Assembly (NCBI GenBank): GCA_030765045.1
Contig: CM060965.1
Location: forward strand, 149,754,874 to 149,818,873
Length of the DNA: 64,000 nucleotides
Reading direction: 5' to 3'
From: Tenodera sinensis
Lineage: Eukaryota; Arthropoda; Insecta; Mantodea; Mantidae
Shown here piece by piece: positions 22,765-33,259 of the stretch. Below the pieces are notes generated by a model. That model was given only the letters and a program-made list of their open reading frames with translations. It made no database searches and was not told where the DNA came from. The first letter of the stretch is position 1. Every line of letters starts with the position of its first letter. The position numbers and the translations under genes were made by a program.

Positions 22765-22978
22765 TGTTTAACGACGCTGTCAATTGCCAGGATCACATCA
22801 GCGTCGCCGGTGTGCCGGAATTTTGTCCCGCAGGAGTTCTTTTACATGCCAGTAAATCTACTGACATGGAGCTGTCGTTTTTAAGCACACTTAAAAACCA
22901 TCGGTCTGGGCCGGGTTTGAACCCGCGACCTTGGGATCCGTAGGCCAGCGTCTAACCAACTGAGCCACCCAGACCGAC
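22765..22978 (-). mobile_element. tRNA-derived SINE with well-kept tRNA-like head
   Basis: The minus-strand head (22977-22901) starts TCGGTCTGGGTGGCTCAGTT and ends GGTTCAAACCCGGCCCAGAC. The 8-bp closure TCGGTCTG/CAGACCGA is perfect and both A and B boxes are near consensus. After the head the body reads ACTGGCATGTAAAAGAACTC, then CTGCGGGACAAAATTCCGGC. This body is a block I recall from widespread arthropod SINEs. The D arm is imperfect and sequence continues past the acceptor without a terminator, so it is a SINE and not a working tRNA gene. Confidence 0.8.
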
Positions 22979-23249
22979 ATATAATAATCAATGATGCTTT
23001 AGTTCGTAGTTACTAAGCAACAAAAGCTAAACTGTATATTCGAACAAACACAAAACACTGTCAAAACATAAAATAAAGGTTCAAATAAAGTGCACTCTAA
23101 TGATGGTCATCCTTGTCTTATTTTTCTTGATAATATGCATCAAAGCAAAAACCTTTTTTCTCCTAATTGATACTGTAATAATACAACCATTATAATTTTT
23201 AATACTTATTAGAGGCACATTTTTTCTATCAGAAGTATTGCTTTCCACA

Positions 23250-23310
23250 CCAAGCCACAATGACCTAGCTGTCGACGGGCCCTTAAACTCTAATCACTCA
23301 CTCATTCGCT
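23250..23310 (+). mobile_element. Possible SINE/LINE 3' tail
   Basis: The text GCTGTCGACGGGCCCTTAAA followed by CTCTAATCACTCACTCATT resembles the GTCGACGGGACGTTAAAC plus short tandem repeat that ends many arthropod retroposons. Nothing upstream extends the match. Confidence 0.4.
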
Positions 23311-24584
23311 TCCACACTACGTCTGCTGCATTATCCAAATACAACGTGCATAGATGACTATCCTCGACTTTTCTGGAAGCACTTTAATAGTTACGTCTTG
23401 GACTGATTTTAAAATTTTTCCTAATGAACCCTGAAAATCACCTCCAAGAATTATCTAGCGTATTTCAGAGTATAACAATGTTTGTTATACTCCAAAGCCC
23501 ACCCTAGTCCTTGTCTAAACATACCGTTTCCGCAATAAATAAATTTAATGAAACATACTTAATATGCAAAATAGACTAAAATACGCTTAACGCAGGTGAA
23601 ATATTGTAGACAATACGTTACAAAATTAGGATTAGTAACTAGTACTCTAAATATGTGTTGTACTACACACACAAATACCTGCATTTGTTTAAATACGTTA
23701 TTCATTTAACAATGGCCAATCGGCAATGCTGTGTTCTATATTGCATATTTCTAGCAGTAAACTGCACTAGAACTTCGTTTTTGTAACATATCTTAGTGAA
23801 TGCTCAACAACGCCACGTTCAATAAATGGATAAAAGTTATATTAGAGATAACAATTTGAAAACACTCTTGGCTCCAAAATGCGGATTTTAAATAGTTTCC
23901 TCCTGAAATATGAATCAGTATAGGTTATCAGTGGCTAAGGCCAGGCCATGGAACGTACTAGTGCATATACCAATTAAAGCGTACTGTATTTTAACTAGCC
24001 GCAACATTGTTTCGATCTGTAATTAAGTTTAGTACATATTACAGAATACAGAGAGTCAAAATTATTGACAACTGCATACACTGGTTTATTCGTGGTAAAC
24101 CAAAACCTATTCATGAGCTCGGTTCATATGGGCAAAGGCAGTAATGACAATTTGTAATTGAGGGTAATGGATTTGCGCTAACGATATTTTTGGCTAAGAA
24201 TTTTTATTTTTCTTAAGTTAGTAGCAAACCAAATCTACTAGCACCCAGTGGCGTGTTTTGTTTCAACAGCAACCGCAGTGAGCCGGAGAACATAAACACT
24301 GGTGAATAGTAAAGATTGTCATTGAGGTAGTCCAAAGGGTCAACAACAGGGGGCACGACTAACCTGAAAGAGATATTTTGAAGTTTCGTAAGGCGTGCGC
24401 ATGCCAGGTGTACGTGTTACTACTTTATTCCTATTTCGTTATTGTTAATTATTATGTGATTCTTATGGAAACACACCTCCTGAATTCAAATGTGTAATTC
24501 GTTTTTCGTGTCAGGCATAGTTTTCAAGTTATAGGCAATGTTCTATTTGCATGTCTATGCTGTGAATGATAAAAAGCCGTGCAT
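23311..24584. other. Anonymous sequence
   Basis: No coding region, repeat family or tRNA-like box recognised. Confidence 0.45.
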
Positions 24585-25800
24585 TACAGCTTTATTTTTT
24601 CTTCTGTGAACAATGATGTCCTCTCGAATGAAATTCCAGCAATAGTCGGCAAGCATTGCAGGTATCCATTTCCCTTCATAACGCTTTTCCAAGAACATTA
24701 TGTCTTAGCGGAAACATCGCTACAACTCTCAGGAAAATAGTTTAGATCTGAATCTAGAAAATGCACTTTTAATGACATGTTATATCCTAAATCCTTATAT
24801 GCATTTATCATTTTTTGAACCAATTGTTCCAAGTTGTCAGCTCATTTTCTTCCCAGATATTTTTGGGTTACATTCTTAAGAGACCCATGCATTTTTTTCT
24901 TCAGGTTAAAGGCATTCTTCAAAGTGTGAGTCTTTTTGAAGTTCTCTAATTTTGGGACTAACAAACACCTTCCTTTATTTTTGCTGAAGAAAGTCGAGGG
25001 ACCTTTTTTGAGTGGTACATAAACCCTTGTCCAGATTGATTCATGTCTAAACTCAGTTATTTTCGTGCCTGATTCTAAAAGGGTTACATTCTTGCAATCT
25101 CGACGCCAGTAGTTTTGGTTTTTGTTTGCTTAGGCCTAAATCAAATAGGCTTGTGTTATGAAACGTGGAGTCGAAGAGCTCGTGGACTGATATGATGGAT
25201 AATTTTTTTCAGGTGATGATGTCAGTTCTTCACTTACAGTTTCTGCATTGTCGGTATATGATTCATTTCCTTCATTTGTTAGCCTAGTAGGTATTGGAAG
25301 AGTTTCCGAGTGTGGGATTGGTCTGATTGCAGAAGTCACATTGGGATACACGATATTTCTCTTAGATTTCCGATTTGTATAACCATGAACATCCGTCATA
25401 TAAAAATAAGTTTGTAACGTGGTCCTTTTGTTCCCTCCATACCATTGGCACTGCAAACAATTTGTAGTTATCTTTACCTTTCAACCAGTTTATCAATGTA
25501 ACATAACACGTGAAGCAACAAATGTGGAGTGTCCAGTCCTTCTCTTGATCTTCAAGTTGTATTCCGAAATAATGTTTGTAGGCTTTTATTTACAATGGGC
25601 GAAATCTTCTTCCTGTGCCTAGCAAATGTATACTCTCCGCAGATGTTGCAGAAGCTGTCAGGTGTGTTTCTACAGGTTCTGCGGCGCGGCATTTTCTGTA
25701 AAAGAAATATATATTTCAAACTGTTTCTATCAGGAAACAATGAAATAATACTAAATATAATATACTCGTATAAGCTACTCACGTCATCTACCATGAAAGT
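24585..25800 (-). pseudogene. Decayed gene of an uncharacterised arthropod-wide cysteine-containing protein family
   Basis: Pieces appear in protein order on the minus strand. The N-terminus (25692 down) reads MPRRRTCRNTPDSFCNICGE then YTFARHRKKISPIVNKSLQT. Next is FGIQLEDQEKDWTLHICCFT with a C-x2-C, then INWLKGKDNYKLFAVPMV (25550-25450). The middle (25456-25136) has GYTNRKSKRNIVYPNVTSAI and RPIPHSETLPIP. A third part reads LLASRLQECN then ESGTKITEFRHE. The C-terminal part (about 24900-24590) has LEQLVQKMINAYKDLGYNMS, LKVHFLDSDLNYFPESC and EKRYEGKWIPAMLADYCW. I recall this order from unnamed proteins common in insects and spiders, with paired Cys motifs suggesting zinc binding. Function is unknown. 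Frames break several times, and a central segment of the family seems deleted. Its abundance suggests a mobile-element origin, but that is inference. Confidence 0.75.
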
Positions 25801-25938
25801 CAGGATAAACTGACAATTTCAAACCCTCTTCGTGTTACAATCTGTGTTGTCCACTTTTATGGTTAAAGAGATTCCTTTAAAAGAGAAATGTAGACAGTTT
25901 TACATTTTTGTACACTACACTTAAATATGTAGTAATTA

Positions 25939-25941
<3 letters not shown>

Positions 25942-25987
<46 letters not shown>
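25942..25987. repeat. (TA)23 microsatellite
   Basis: An uninterrupted TA dinucleotide run of 46 bp. Confidence 0.98.
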
Positions 25988-25990
<3 letters not shown>

Positions 25991-26689
25991 GTATATATTA
26001 TCTATCAATATTACTCACATAAACGTTTCCATTAGTTAAAATGCCAGTTTAAGACTCAATTTTAAACAGTAGTGTAACAATGACTTGCATATTGAGATAA
26101 TTCTATTGGCAACTGGAAGGGAAACAGCTGAAGACGTAAATTTACAAACAAAATTAATTGTTGCCAACTGCTGCAAAGCAAATGTCACCAATTTTACCAC
26201 ACCTAAAAATTATCGGTTACATTAGACATATCTTCGCATAACTAAAAAAACTGTGCCTGATAGCGCATTTCTGATGTGAGATTTGAATTTCTCACATAAA
26301 AGTTCTTTGGAAACATATTTCCATATGAGAAAAATGACCCTTGTCGAACAGTGTTATTAATTACTATGTATTATTTCTTTTGCTATTATAATTAGAATAG
26401 TTTTGTCATTTTTATTAGTGTACTTATTAAATTTATTATGTTTATCATTATTGTTATTTTGATAGTTATCATTGGCATCCCCATTATTATTATTTTATTA
26501 ATGATGTTAGTGCTACTTAGTTTTTGTAGTTGTTACTATCATCATAATCAATATTATTAGTATAACGTTTATCAGTTTTATTCTAATTAACTTTAGTGTT
26601 TTCATTTTAATTATATTAATATTAATAATTGTTATGGTTTATTATAATGCTACTATTTTCTTTATTATTAAGGAAGGATACTATTGTGC
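25988..26689. other. AT-rich sequence with TTA/ATT-biased stretch
   Basis: From about 26380 to 26690 the strand is dominated by ATT/TTA words (for example ATTATTATTATTTTATTAAT near 26485), a degenerate trinucleotide tract. Nothing else recognised. Confidence 0.6.
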
Positions 26690-26960
26690 TGACACCTCAT
26701 TCAATATGATGCCTGTTGATTTATACTCCAAACGTCTCCTTGTATCCATATGGACGTTTCTGAGAACTGCGGGTTGACAGATGCACATGCTTCAACGATC
26801 CTTTGACATAAGACCTCTACATTGAGGGGATCTGTTTCAAACGCAATATTCTTGATGTGACTCAAAAAAGTTATATGTGGCTACATCAGGAGATCTTGGT
26901 GGTCACGATATTGGGCCATGTAGGCCGATACAGGACCCAATGTACATTTAACTGAAATTA
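26690..26960 (-). pseudogene. Tc1/mariner-type transposase, C-terminal relic
   Basis: The minus strand reads IGLHGPIS-stop-PPRSPDVATYNFF, the WIGRxGPIxWPPRSPDLTPxDFF motif that carries the third catalytic Asp, here changed to Asn. After a frame change come KNIAFETDPLNVEVLCQRIV and EACASVNPQFSE, the usual C-terminal helices after VYETP. The text then reads VHMDTRRRLEYKSTG, matching the final R-R-x-x-x-C region. Only about 85 residues of a roughly 350-residue enzyme remain, with a stop in place of the Trp of the WPPRSPD motif. No terminal repeats were identified. Confidence 0.7.
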
Positions 26961-27120
26961 ACCTTTGTAGGTTCATAATAGTAAGTGATGTATCATCTCC
27001 TTTAAACCAGTGTTTTATCGCCAGTCGTATCGGAACTCGAGGAAATCCTGTAGTTCGCCTTACAGGAATTCCAAATACCGTGGTCTTCTAAGTGTGGCTG
27101 GGAGAAAGACAGTGCCGCTG

Positions 27121-27165
27121 CCACCGACACCGCCACCGCTACCGCCACCGCCACCTCCACCACCA
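27121..27165 (+). repeat. Imperfect (CCACCG)n minisatellite
   Basis: A 45-bp run of CCACCG/CCGCCA units. It is GC-rich in an otherwise AT-rich area and gives a Pro-rich reading that I do not regard as coding. Confidence 0.85.
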
Positions 27166-28179
27166 ATGATAGACATAGTCACACCAATAAGAATAAAAGA
27201 ATAATCATAAAATTAATATTAACAATATAAACAATATAAATAACATCAGAATAATATAACAATAATAACCACAGACAAAACTAACAATAATAACAATAAT
27301 ATAATTTAATATAATATAACATAATAACATATAACAAGAATATTAATAAGGAACCAAAATAGGTGCCAATGAAACATTTTGTGCCCTCGTATTTGCATAC
27401 ATTTTGTTACGCAATTTACAATCTGTAATCCGTAATGTTAGACAATAGCAGCATTTACAGCAGTGAGTTTATTCACTGGAAAATAAAGTCCTTGTAAATG
27501 AGGTGGAAAATATTCAAAGACTGTCTTGTCTATTGTCACGAGCTACACACGATAGTTGAAGCCTGGGGAATTCCTCTCCCGCTCAACTCCTGCAGGCAGC
27601 ACAAAGTTCACTTATGCCACTGGTGCCTGCTTCATAGAAATCACCCGTTGCATTCTGCAACTCTCAACGCAGGAAGACGGATGAGTAAGTACTGTATGCC
27701 CAGGACAGGAAGGCAAGTCTTAGGAATGTGTAGCGTAATCATTTTGTGCTTCCCCCACGGTGTTTATGCCCAGTTTCCGAGTATGACAAAGATGCTAGGC
27801 TCGTTTAAAATACACAATGTTGTCACATAACACACTGATAGCTAGAAATATGCACTCTCATTCACTCATTTCCTAGTAAACAGGTCTGCTACCGGAGTAG
27901 ATAAACAGTTCAAGCCCCCTCTGCCCTTCATTCCCCTCTAGCCTTCTTGTCATGGGCATAAAGTTAGTGAGTGAGTGTTTGGGCCGGGGTCATTTGGGCT
28001 TATAGGTAAACAAAAAGGTTTAAAACACACTCACGTAGTTAAAATCAGAATTAAAAGACACGGGTAAAATAGTAAATAATTAAAACAGTAAATGTAAAGT
28101 ATAAAAGGTTCAAAATACCATAAAACTTCTAAAATCTAAAAGCCACCAAAAACTAAAAACAAAAAACAAGTCTAGCTTC
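27166..28179. other. Anonymous sequence with A/AT-rich tract
   Basis: 27180-27350 is a degenerate AATA/ATAAC tract. A 110-codon ORF (27498-27830) has no recognisable motif. The stretch 28030-28180, rich in AAAA words, precedes the LINE 3' end on the minus strand. Confidence 0.5.
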
Positions 28180-28235
28180 CAAAAAGTGAATACGGTAAAA
28201 TACCATAAAAAGATCTTAAAAGCTAAAAACACGTG

Positions 28236-28442
28236 TCAGACTTGTTTTCCGAAGCCAGTATCGGCGACGAACCGCAGAGTCTTGGCTACAGATGCCAGTT
28301 CGTTGCCCATAATAGAGGCGAGTGTAGATCCCAGACCAACAGACTGGTGCTCACGAGCGTATTGCGCACAATCGAGTAATATGTGTGCGACACACAGTTG
28401 GATGTCACATGTAGGACAGACAGGCACGGAGTCACCACGCAA
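28236..28442 (-). pseudogene. LINE C-terminal Cys-His motif
   Basis: A 68-codon frame with VCPTCDIQLCVAHILLDCAQ, the C-x2-C...H-x4-C motif found at the very end of LINE polyproteins, then YAREHQSVG. Its place after RT and RNase H on the same strand supports the call. Confidence 0.8.
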
Positions 28443-28687
28443 AAGGTAGCCATTTTGCGACTCGCGTGTGCCCTATCCTCATGCGGGTTAAAATAACTTC
28501 AGCCCGCCTGGAATCACTGCAGGAGGTCAGCCAGGGTTAAACACCGTCCTTAGCTGCCCGCAATTGAGTGCCAGCCAACGCTTCTAATGATTCCTGCTAT
28601 ACAGGAATAAATGCCGACGATAAATACCGCCACACATCTGTATAAGGCAGTGTGCGCGTTGATAATCCCAGCAAGCGACATTCAGAC

Positions 28688-29275
28688 TTAGCAGCTGCAT
28701 CCGCTTCCTCGTTGCCGGGAATACCCACATGGCCTGGGGTCCAGGTAAAAACGAACAGGTATCCGCGAGATAGCAACTGATATATGAGTGTCTGTATTTT
28801 TCAGAGCCAATGCCGGGTTGCCAACAAACTGTTGCGCCTGTATAGCGCTCAAAGAGTCGCAAAATATAATAAAATTTCCAGGAGTTGAACTACAGAAAAC
28901 AAGTAAAAAATAAAAGATGGCAAACAGCTCGGCAGTGAAAACGGAACTATAGACCGGAAGATGATACTGGCGAGCCTCGCCGTTACACTGTATCCTGTAG
29001 CAACCTCCACCTGGGAGCCGTCGGTAAATACCAGACTGTAACTTCGATAACGGCCTAGGATTTTGGCAGAAAGCTAGCGAAACACCGAATGAGGGGTAGT
29101 TAATTGAGCACAGCCCGAAAGCTCCAGGTCGAAGTGTGCACTCTGGAGTTGTCAGGGAGGATAACGGCCTAGAGAAGACCGCTCTACCGCAGGCAGTCGG
29201 AGGGCGTGTGCGGAAAGCAGCTCTTGAAACCACATGGGCGGGATATAGTGGTATTTTGCATGTGAAGGTGCGCAA
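28688..29275 (-). pseudogene. LINE RNase H domain
   Basis: A 195-codon open frame downstream of the RT. It contains VYSSVFTAELFAIFYFLLVF, the Glu helix, and FIIFCDSLSAIQAQQFVGNP, the second catalytic Asp. The region before this, YRRLPGGGCYRIQCNG, fits the strand pair after the first Asp, which is not recognisable. The final RNase H block (VPGHxGxxGNExAD) appears only after a frame change near 28760, where the DNA encodes HVGIPGNEEADAAAKS-like text. The domain would degrade the RNA strand during retrotransposition. Confidence 0.8.
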
Positions 29276-29702
29276 AGTCTGGACGCAATACGCATTAAAA
29301 TGATGGATGACCAGGGTGAGCTGGCAAAAGGGCTACATAAGAACAGAGCAGCAATGAGCGCCGGATAGACAAAGGAGGTTCACCAGACTCGACTCGACTA
29401 GTTCGGAAAGCTCCAGTGGCAAGACGGATACCAGTATGATGAGCAATATTTAAAACACCAAGTTTAGAGGGCGACGCCGCGCCATTGATAAAACAGCCGT
29501 AATCTAGTTTGGACCGAACCCATGAGCCTCAACATTAACGTGCGATCGCCACCCCAAGATGTCCAAGATGCCCCGAAGCGCACGATCTCAGGAAGTACGA
29601 AGATGGCAAATATGGTGCTCTCATTTAAGTGTGCTGTCGAGGTGATAGCCCAAGAACTTAAGGTGCGGAACAAACGGCAGACGTGTGCCACGCAAGTAAA
29701 GA

Positions 29703-30257
29703 TCAGGAGGAGATATGAAGTCGATGGAAGTGGATGCACTGTGTTTTCGCAGTGGAGAACTGAAAGCCGGTGCGAAGCGCCCACTCGGCGATGGATGTTA
29801 AGGTCAGCTGCAGTTGACGCTCAATGTGCTCAAGATTATAGGAGCGGTAGTATATAGCAAAGTCGTCAACATACAGTGACATCGGTATTCCGCTGCGAAC
29901 ACTAGTGATACCGTTAATGGCAACGGCGAAAAGCGTGACACTGAGAATCGATCTCTGGGGCACACCATTCTCCTGGATCCTCTCCTGTGAGACCGTGGTC
30001 CCAATGCGGACACGAAAGCGGCGTAGTTTTAAAAAGTTAAAAATAAAGGTCGCTAAATGACCACGTAAATCGTAACTATGCAGAGTACGGAGAATCCCAT
30101 AGCGCCATGTGGTGATGTAGGCCTTCTGCAGATCGAAGATGACAGCCACGACATGCTGCTTCAGCAGAAAGGTATTTTGAATATAAGCTTCCATGCATGT
30201 CAGGTTGTCGACACTGGAGCGATTGCGACGAAAGCCGCACTGAACATTGCTCAGCAA
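29703..30257 (-). pseudogene. LINE reverse transcriptase domain
   Basis: A 184-codon open frame covers most of the RT palm. QCGFRRNRSSVDNLTCMEAY begins the finger region. VIFDLQKAYITTWRYGIL is motif A; its catalytic Asp (FDL) is kept, while the usual second Asp of KAYD is Ile. NGVPQRSILSVTLFAVAING is motif B, with Arg in place of the usual Gly after PQ. MSLYVDDFAIYYRS is motif C with the catalytic Asp pair. LTSIAEWALRTGFQFSTAKT is the thumb-side KT block. After 29703 the protein continues in another frame as PHLKFLG-like and LKWEHHI-like text, so a frameshift separates the thumb. The enzyme would copy its RNA at a nicked target site; this copy is inactive. Confidence 0.9.
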
Positions 30258-30290
30258 AGACGGATGAGATGGACCAGCTGGTATGTTTGC

Positions 30291-30889
30291 CTTTAGACTT
30301 TAAAGACTGATGTATATAAATGGGTGTCTGTGTAGGCGTGAAGCTTCAATGGTACAGTTAAGACTATTTATTACACAGCCTGCACTACACCTTATATGTT
30401 CTATACCTGGTCATATACCACCTCATGTTAACTTGGCCGCGAAACGGACATGCCACTGATGAACTTAAAGTGTGTTCTGAAAACAATGTTGTTCTTCCTA
30501 TGGTTTGTAGCGTCTACATAGTTTACATTTTGCTTTAGTGGATTTCGGTGCGATGTATCTATACGTATAAACTAATTGGAGTTTTATTGCTTAAAGATCC
30601 CGTATCTTAAAAAAAGAAAGGTTTTTGACTGCTGCTAACTATAGTTGTGAGTAGATAACCGTACAACATTACTAATAAATACTTTAACACGAATCCTAAT
30701 TACATCAGAAAATATGATCCATTCTTCAACAACTGCAAATATTGGTGTTCACGCTGATGTTGCTTCAGGACGATTCAATCAACTTGGAGCAACTCTTTGA
30801 GACTTATTATAAAATTACACCTAGTTTTATATAGTTATTCATATTTTGTTGTTTATTTGTGGGTATGTCATTGTCATTATATTAAACAG
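30291..30889. other. Anonymous sequence
   Basis: No repeat recognised. The last 40 bp before 30890 are T-rich and end in ATTAAACAG, a plausible 3' splice site for the next feature. Confidence 0.5.
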
Positions 30890-31188
30890 AGGACTATAAC
30901 AATGTTGTAAACGTTTATGCTGATGAAAGTATTGTTTGTACTTATATTCCATGTCATATTTGTAGTTTAGGTGGAAAGATTTTGTACGCAACTTTTCAAT
31001 CTCCACTATGTAGAGCACTGACTAGTGAGTTGAAATACAAAGGAATAGCTATTGCAAATATGAACCCTGAAAACCAGTGGGAGAATCTAGTAAGGTGCTG
31101 TAAGCAGTGGATGAGAACTGCTGGTAATCTTTCTGCGTTGCAAATTGCTCAAACCTTAAATAAGGAACAGGATTGTATAGGTCGTGAG
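30890..31188 (+). CDS. Candidate host-gene exon, death-domain-like (uncertain)
   Basis: A frame stays open from 30886 through the SINE junction, about 100 codons in AT-rich DNA with stops close upstream. It starts after a T-rich tract ending AAACAG and ends GGTCGTGAG just before GT at 31189. The protein has DYNNVVNVYADESIVCTYIP, CHICSLGGKILYATFQSPLC, ALTSELKYKGIAIANMN, ENQWENLVRCCKQWMRTAG and NLSALQIAQTLNKEQDCIG. The amphipathic pattern of the second half, with a central WMRTAGNLSALQIAQTL, recalls the last helices of a death domain, but the match is by eye. No partner exon is visible in the window. The SINE at 31191 interrupts the 3' edge. It could equally be a piece of an unrecognised element. 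Confidence 0.35.
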
Positions 31189-31190
31189 GT
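31177..31190 (+). repeat. SINE target-site duplication, left copy
   Basis: ATAGGTCGTGAGGT, 14 bp, identical to 31438-31451 on the far side of the SINE poly(A) tail. It marks the insertion point exactly. Confidence 0.9.
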
Positions 31191-31391
31191 CTGCCTCACG
31201 TTCAAGAGGTCGCGAGTTCGAATCTCGCTTAGGGTAAGTTATCCGGGTAAGGTATTTTTCCGAGATTTTCCCTACCCTGAGAAGACGAATGTCGGGTAAC
31301 TTAAAGCTCCATGGACCTCGGGCTCATTTCAGCATCATTTCACCCATTTCATTTCATTCATTCGTCCGATATGACACAATGTTAGAGGACG

Positions 31392-31427
<36 letters not shown>

Positions 31428-31437
31428 AAAAAGAAAA
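31191..31437 (+). mobile_element. tRNA-derived SINE with poly(A) tail and target duplication
   Basis: The element starts CTGCCTCACGTTCAAGAGGT, has a near-perfect B box (GAGTTCGAATCTC), and ends in a run of 28 A (31399-31426) plus GAAAAAGAAAA. A perfect 14-bp duplication flanks it. The A box is missing, so the copy is 5'-truncated within its tRNA-like head. The pure A tail and perfect duplication make it one of the youngest insertions here. It contains AGG|GTAAGT at 31231-31239, a consensus 5' splice site in the orientation of the candidate exon. Confidence 0.92.
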
Positions 31438-31451
31438 ATAGGTCGTGAGGT
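31438..31451 (+). repeat. SINE target-site duplication, right copy
   Basis: ATAGGTCGTGAGGT, identical to 31177-31190. Followed by GAGA, it restores the splice-donor-like GAG|GTGAGA of the uninterrupted site. Confidence 0.9.
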
Positions 31452-31836
31452 GAGATATGAACAAATCTTGCGCATAGGGGAAGCTGCCATCCTTCCCTCC
31501 CTCTCTGCAACGGCTGAGAGGGGGAATAGACGGGCTAGCTTACCGCCAACGAATAAAGACCCAACAGCGTGGTGCAGCTGAAACAATTGCAGCACATGAA
31601 AGTAATTGTTGGCACATAACCATAGTTATTGCGAAATCGCTTTGTTCGTTATATATAACTTCTGCGCATACATGTTTGCGCAACTTTTCCCTCCATCAGC
31701 CTTTCTGGCGAAGAGTTGCCACTGCGCAGCTAAGGAAATTGTTCTTGTCTTGCCTCACGACCTATAAGTGCAATATAATATAGGTATAAATCCAATTATT
31801 TTTTATCTTTCCTTATTTCTTTTATGAAATCATAGC
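31452..31836. other. Anonymous sequence (possible intron)
   Basis: If the upstream exon is real this is its intron. Nothing else recognised. Confidence 0.4.
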
Positions 31837-32418
31837 ATTAAAACAACTTACCATGGCGGCACAAATCATGCAAAATTTCCCTATTTCTGGCACCAGCACC
31901 AGAAAATCAAGACGTAACTACGGTGACAACAAAACAGCAATGACGTCATCACTGCCGCAATATAACTTTCTCCAATATGCGTCCCCTGAAATAGTCACTC
32001 TCGCAAGTTCAACTTTTAAATACAAGAATTACCTCGTTAAATTTATTTTGAAACCAAAAGCAACTACAATATACACATTAATAAATATTAATTGCATCTT
32101 TTGATTTTTCTGGAATTAATAAACTCTCAGTACTCTTGGCTTCGTTCGAAATGGCAAACAAAATACAGTCCATATTCCCATTAAGTCATTACCTTCCATT
32201 TTTCCCTGAAAGTATTGAAACAAATGAAGCATCTGCCTAGTTACCATATATGATACATCTGTGATGTCTAATACACTATATTTTTTAATTTAGAAAATGT
32301 ATTAATTATTTTTACGCGCTGTAATGCTAAAATTGCATAAAGCGTATGTAACACATGTATGATCTCATTGCAATACTCACAAAAACTTAGCTAAATATAT
32401 GTTCATGTCACAATTAGA
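31837..32418. repeat. Unnamed repeat R1, copy B
   Basis: Collinear with 2412-2968. It carries a perfect CRE palindrome TGACGTCA at 31941-31948; copy A reads TGACGTCG at the same place. The minus strand at 31860-31846 reads GCCGCCATGGTAAGT, a strong start-codon context fused to a splice-donor consensus, which copy A lacks. Confidence 0.75.
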
Positions 32419-33259
32419 TTATACACTAGTTACGTAAATAGCTAATTACATGGCAGTTTCAATAAAAAATAAGTATAACCAAAACAATTTTTACTTTACA
32501 GTTGCTCGTCCGTTTACAATCACTCACGCAATATTAACACAAAACGCTTCACTACGTTACAACTCGCGGTCATTTTACTACACATTACACACAGTCAATC
32601 GTAGTAATTCGGGGAGCTTCGACAATTCCCGTGCCTTTTCTCGAAGCATCTAGAACTACGTTGCACGGCGTTTACGAAGCCGGCTGTAACCGTGTTGCAC
32701 AGGGGGCCTTATTCTTGTAAGCTGCCGACCAACACACAATACTATGACACAATGAAACGACATAGAAACGGGGAAAAGCATAACTAAAAATAAAAATACC
32801 TATTAAAGAGAGCACTACAAGAATCTGAAGCAAGTGATCCTAGAGAAATTAATCATCTAGACGAATGGACTAAAGTCTTATAAGAGCAGTAAAATCACAG
32901 CATTTACTAGAAATGTATGAATACGATGTAATGATTTTAAGAATCTTTCTTATGTGTCTTTCTAAATGTGATACTATTAATTACATAATATTTCCTGTTC
33001 CGTCGTTTCTGGCAACATGCTCGTTAAACAAGTAAGCAGCTTTGTGCATATACCAAATTTACGCATACATAACACATTAGTTACAGAGAAGTGAAATCTG
33101 TGAGGTGGATTATCTCTCCTTTGCAGACGTGAGGATTCTATCTGCTTATATGTGATATCAGTAGTAGCTTCAGCACCCATTTGCATCTCTAGGTATTAAG
33201 TATCACAGAAGTTAAAAATCTGAAGTGGGCAGTCACATTACATTCTCCACTTAATTTAA
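32419..33259. other. Anonymous sequence
   Basis: A 67-codon Ser/Thr/Asn-rich ORF (32450-32653) and a GC-richer patch (32590-32720) follow repeat R1 copy B. They may belong to the same element, since copy A does not extend this far. Confidence 0.4.

Larger units (their letters stand above)
28180..30290 (-). mobile_element. 5'-truncated LINE (non-LTR retrotransposon) copy
   Basis: On the minus strand the expected order is preserved: reverse transcriptase (30290-29460), RNase H (29275-28690), and the C-terminal Cys-His tail (28442-28236). The endonuclease and ORF1 regions are absent, so the copy is 5'-truncated within the RT, as usual for target-primed insertion. The presence of RNase H and the motif style suggest the Jockey/R1/I group; the exact clade cannot be fixed by eye. 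The reading frame changes at least twice. Confidence 0.88.

Noticed and set aside
22901..22977. Functional tRNA gene on the minus strand
   Set aside because: The acceptor-like closure is perfect and the B box is good. However, the D arm is imperfect and the anticodon arm is not clean. The sequence runs directly into a known-looking SINE body with no T-run terminator.
27498..27830. 110-codon open frame as a gene
   Set aside because: No domain, no neighbouring exon and no similarity to anything I know. The length is possible by chance in this composition.
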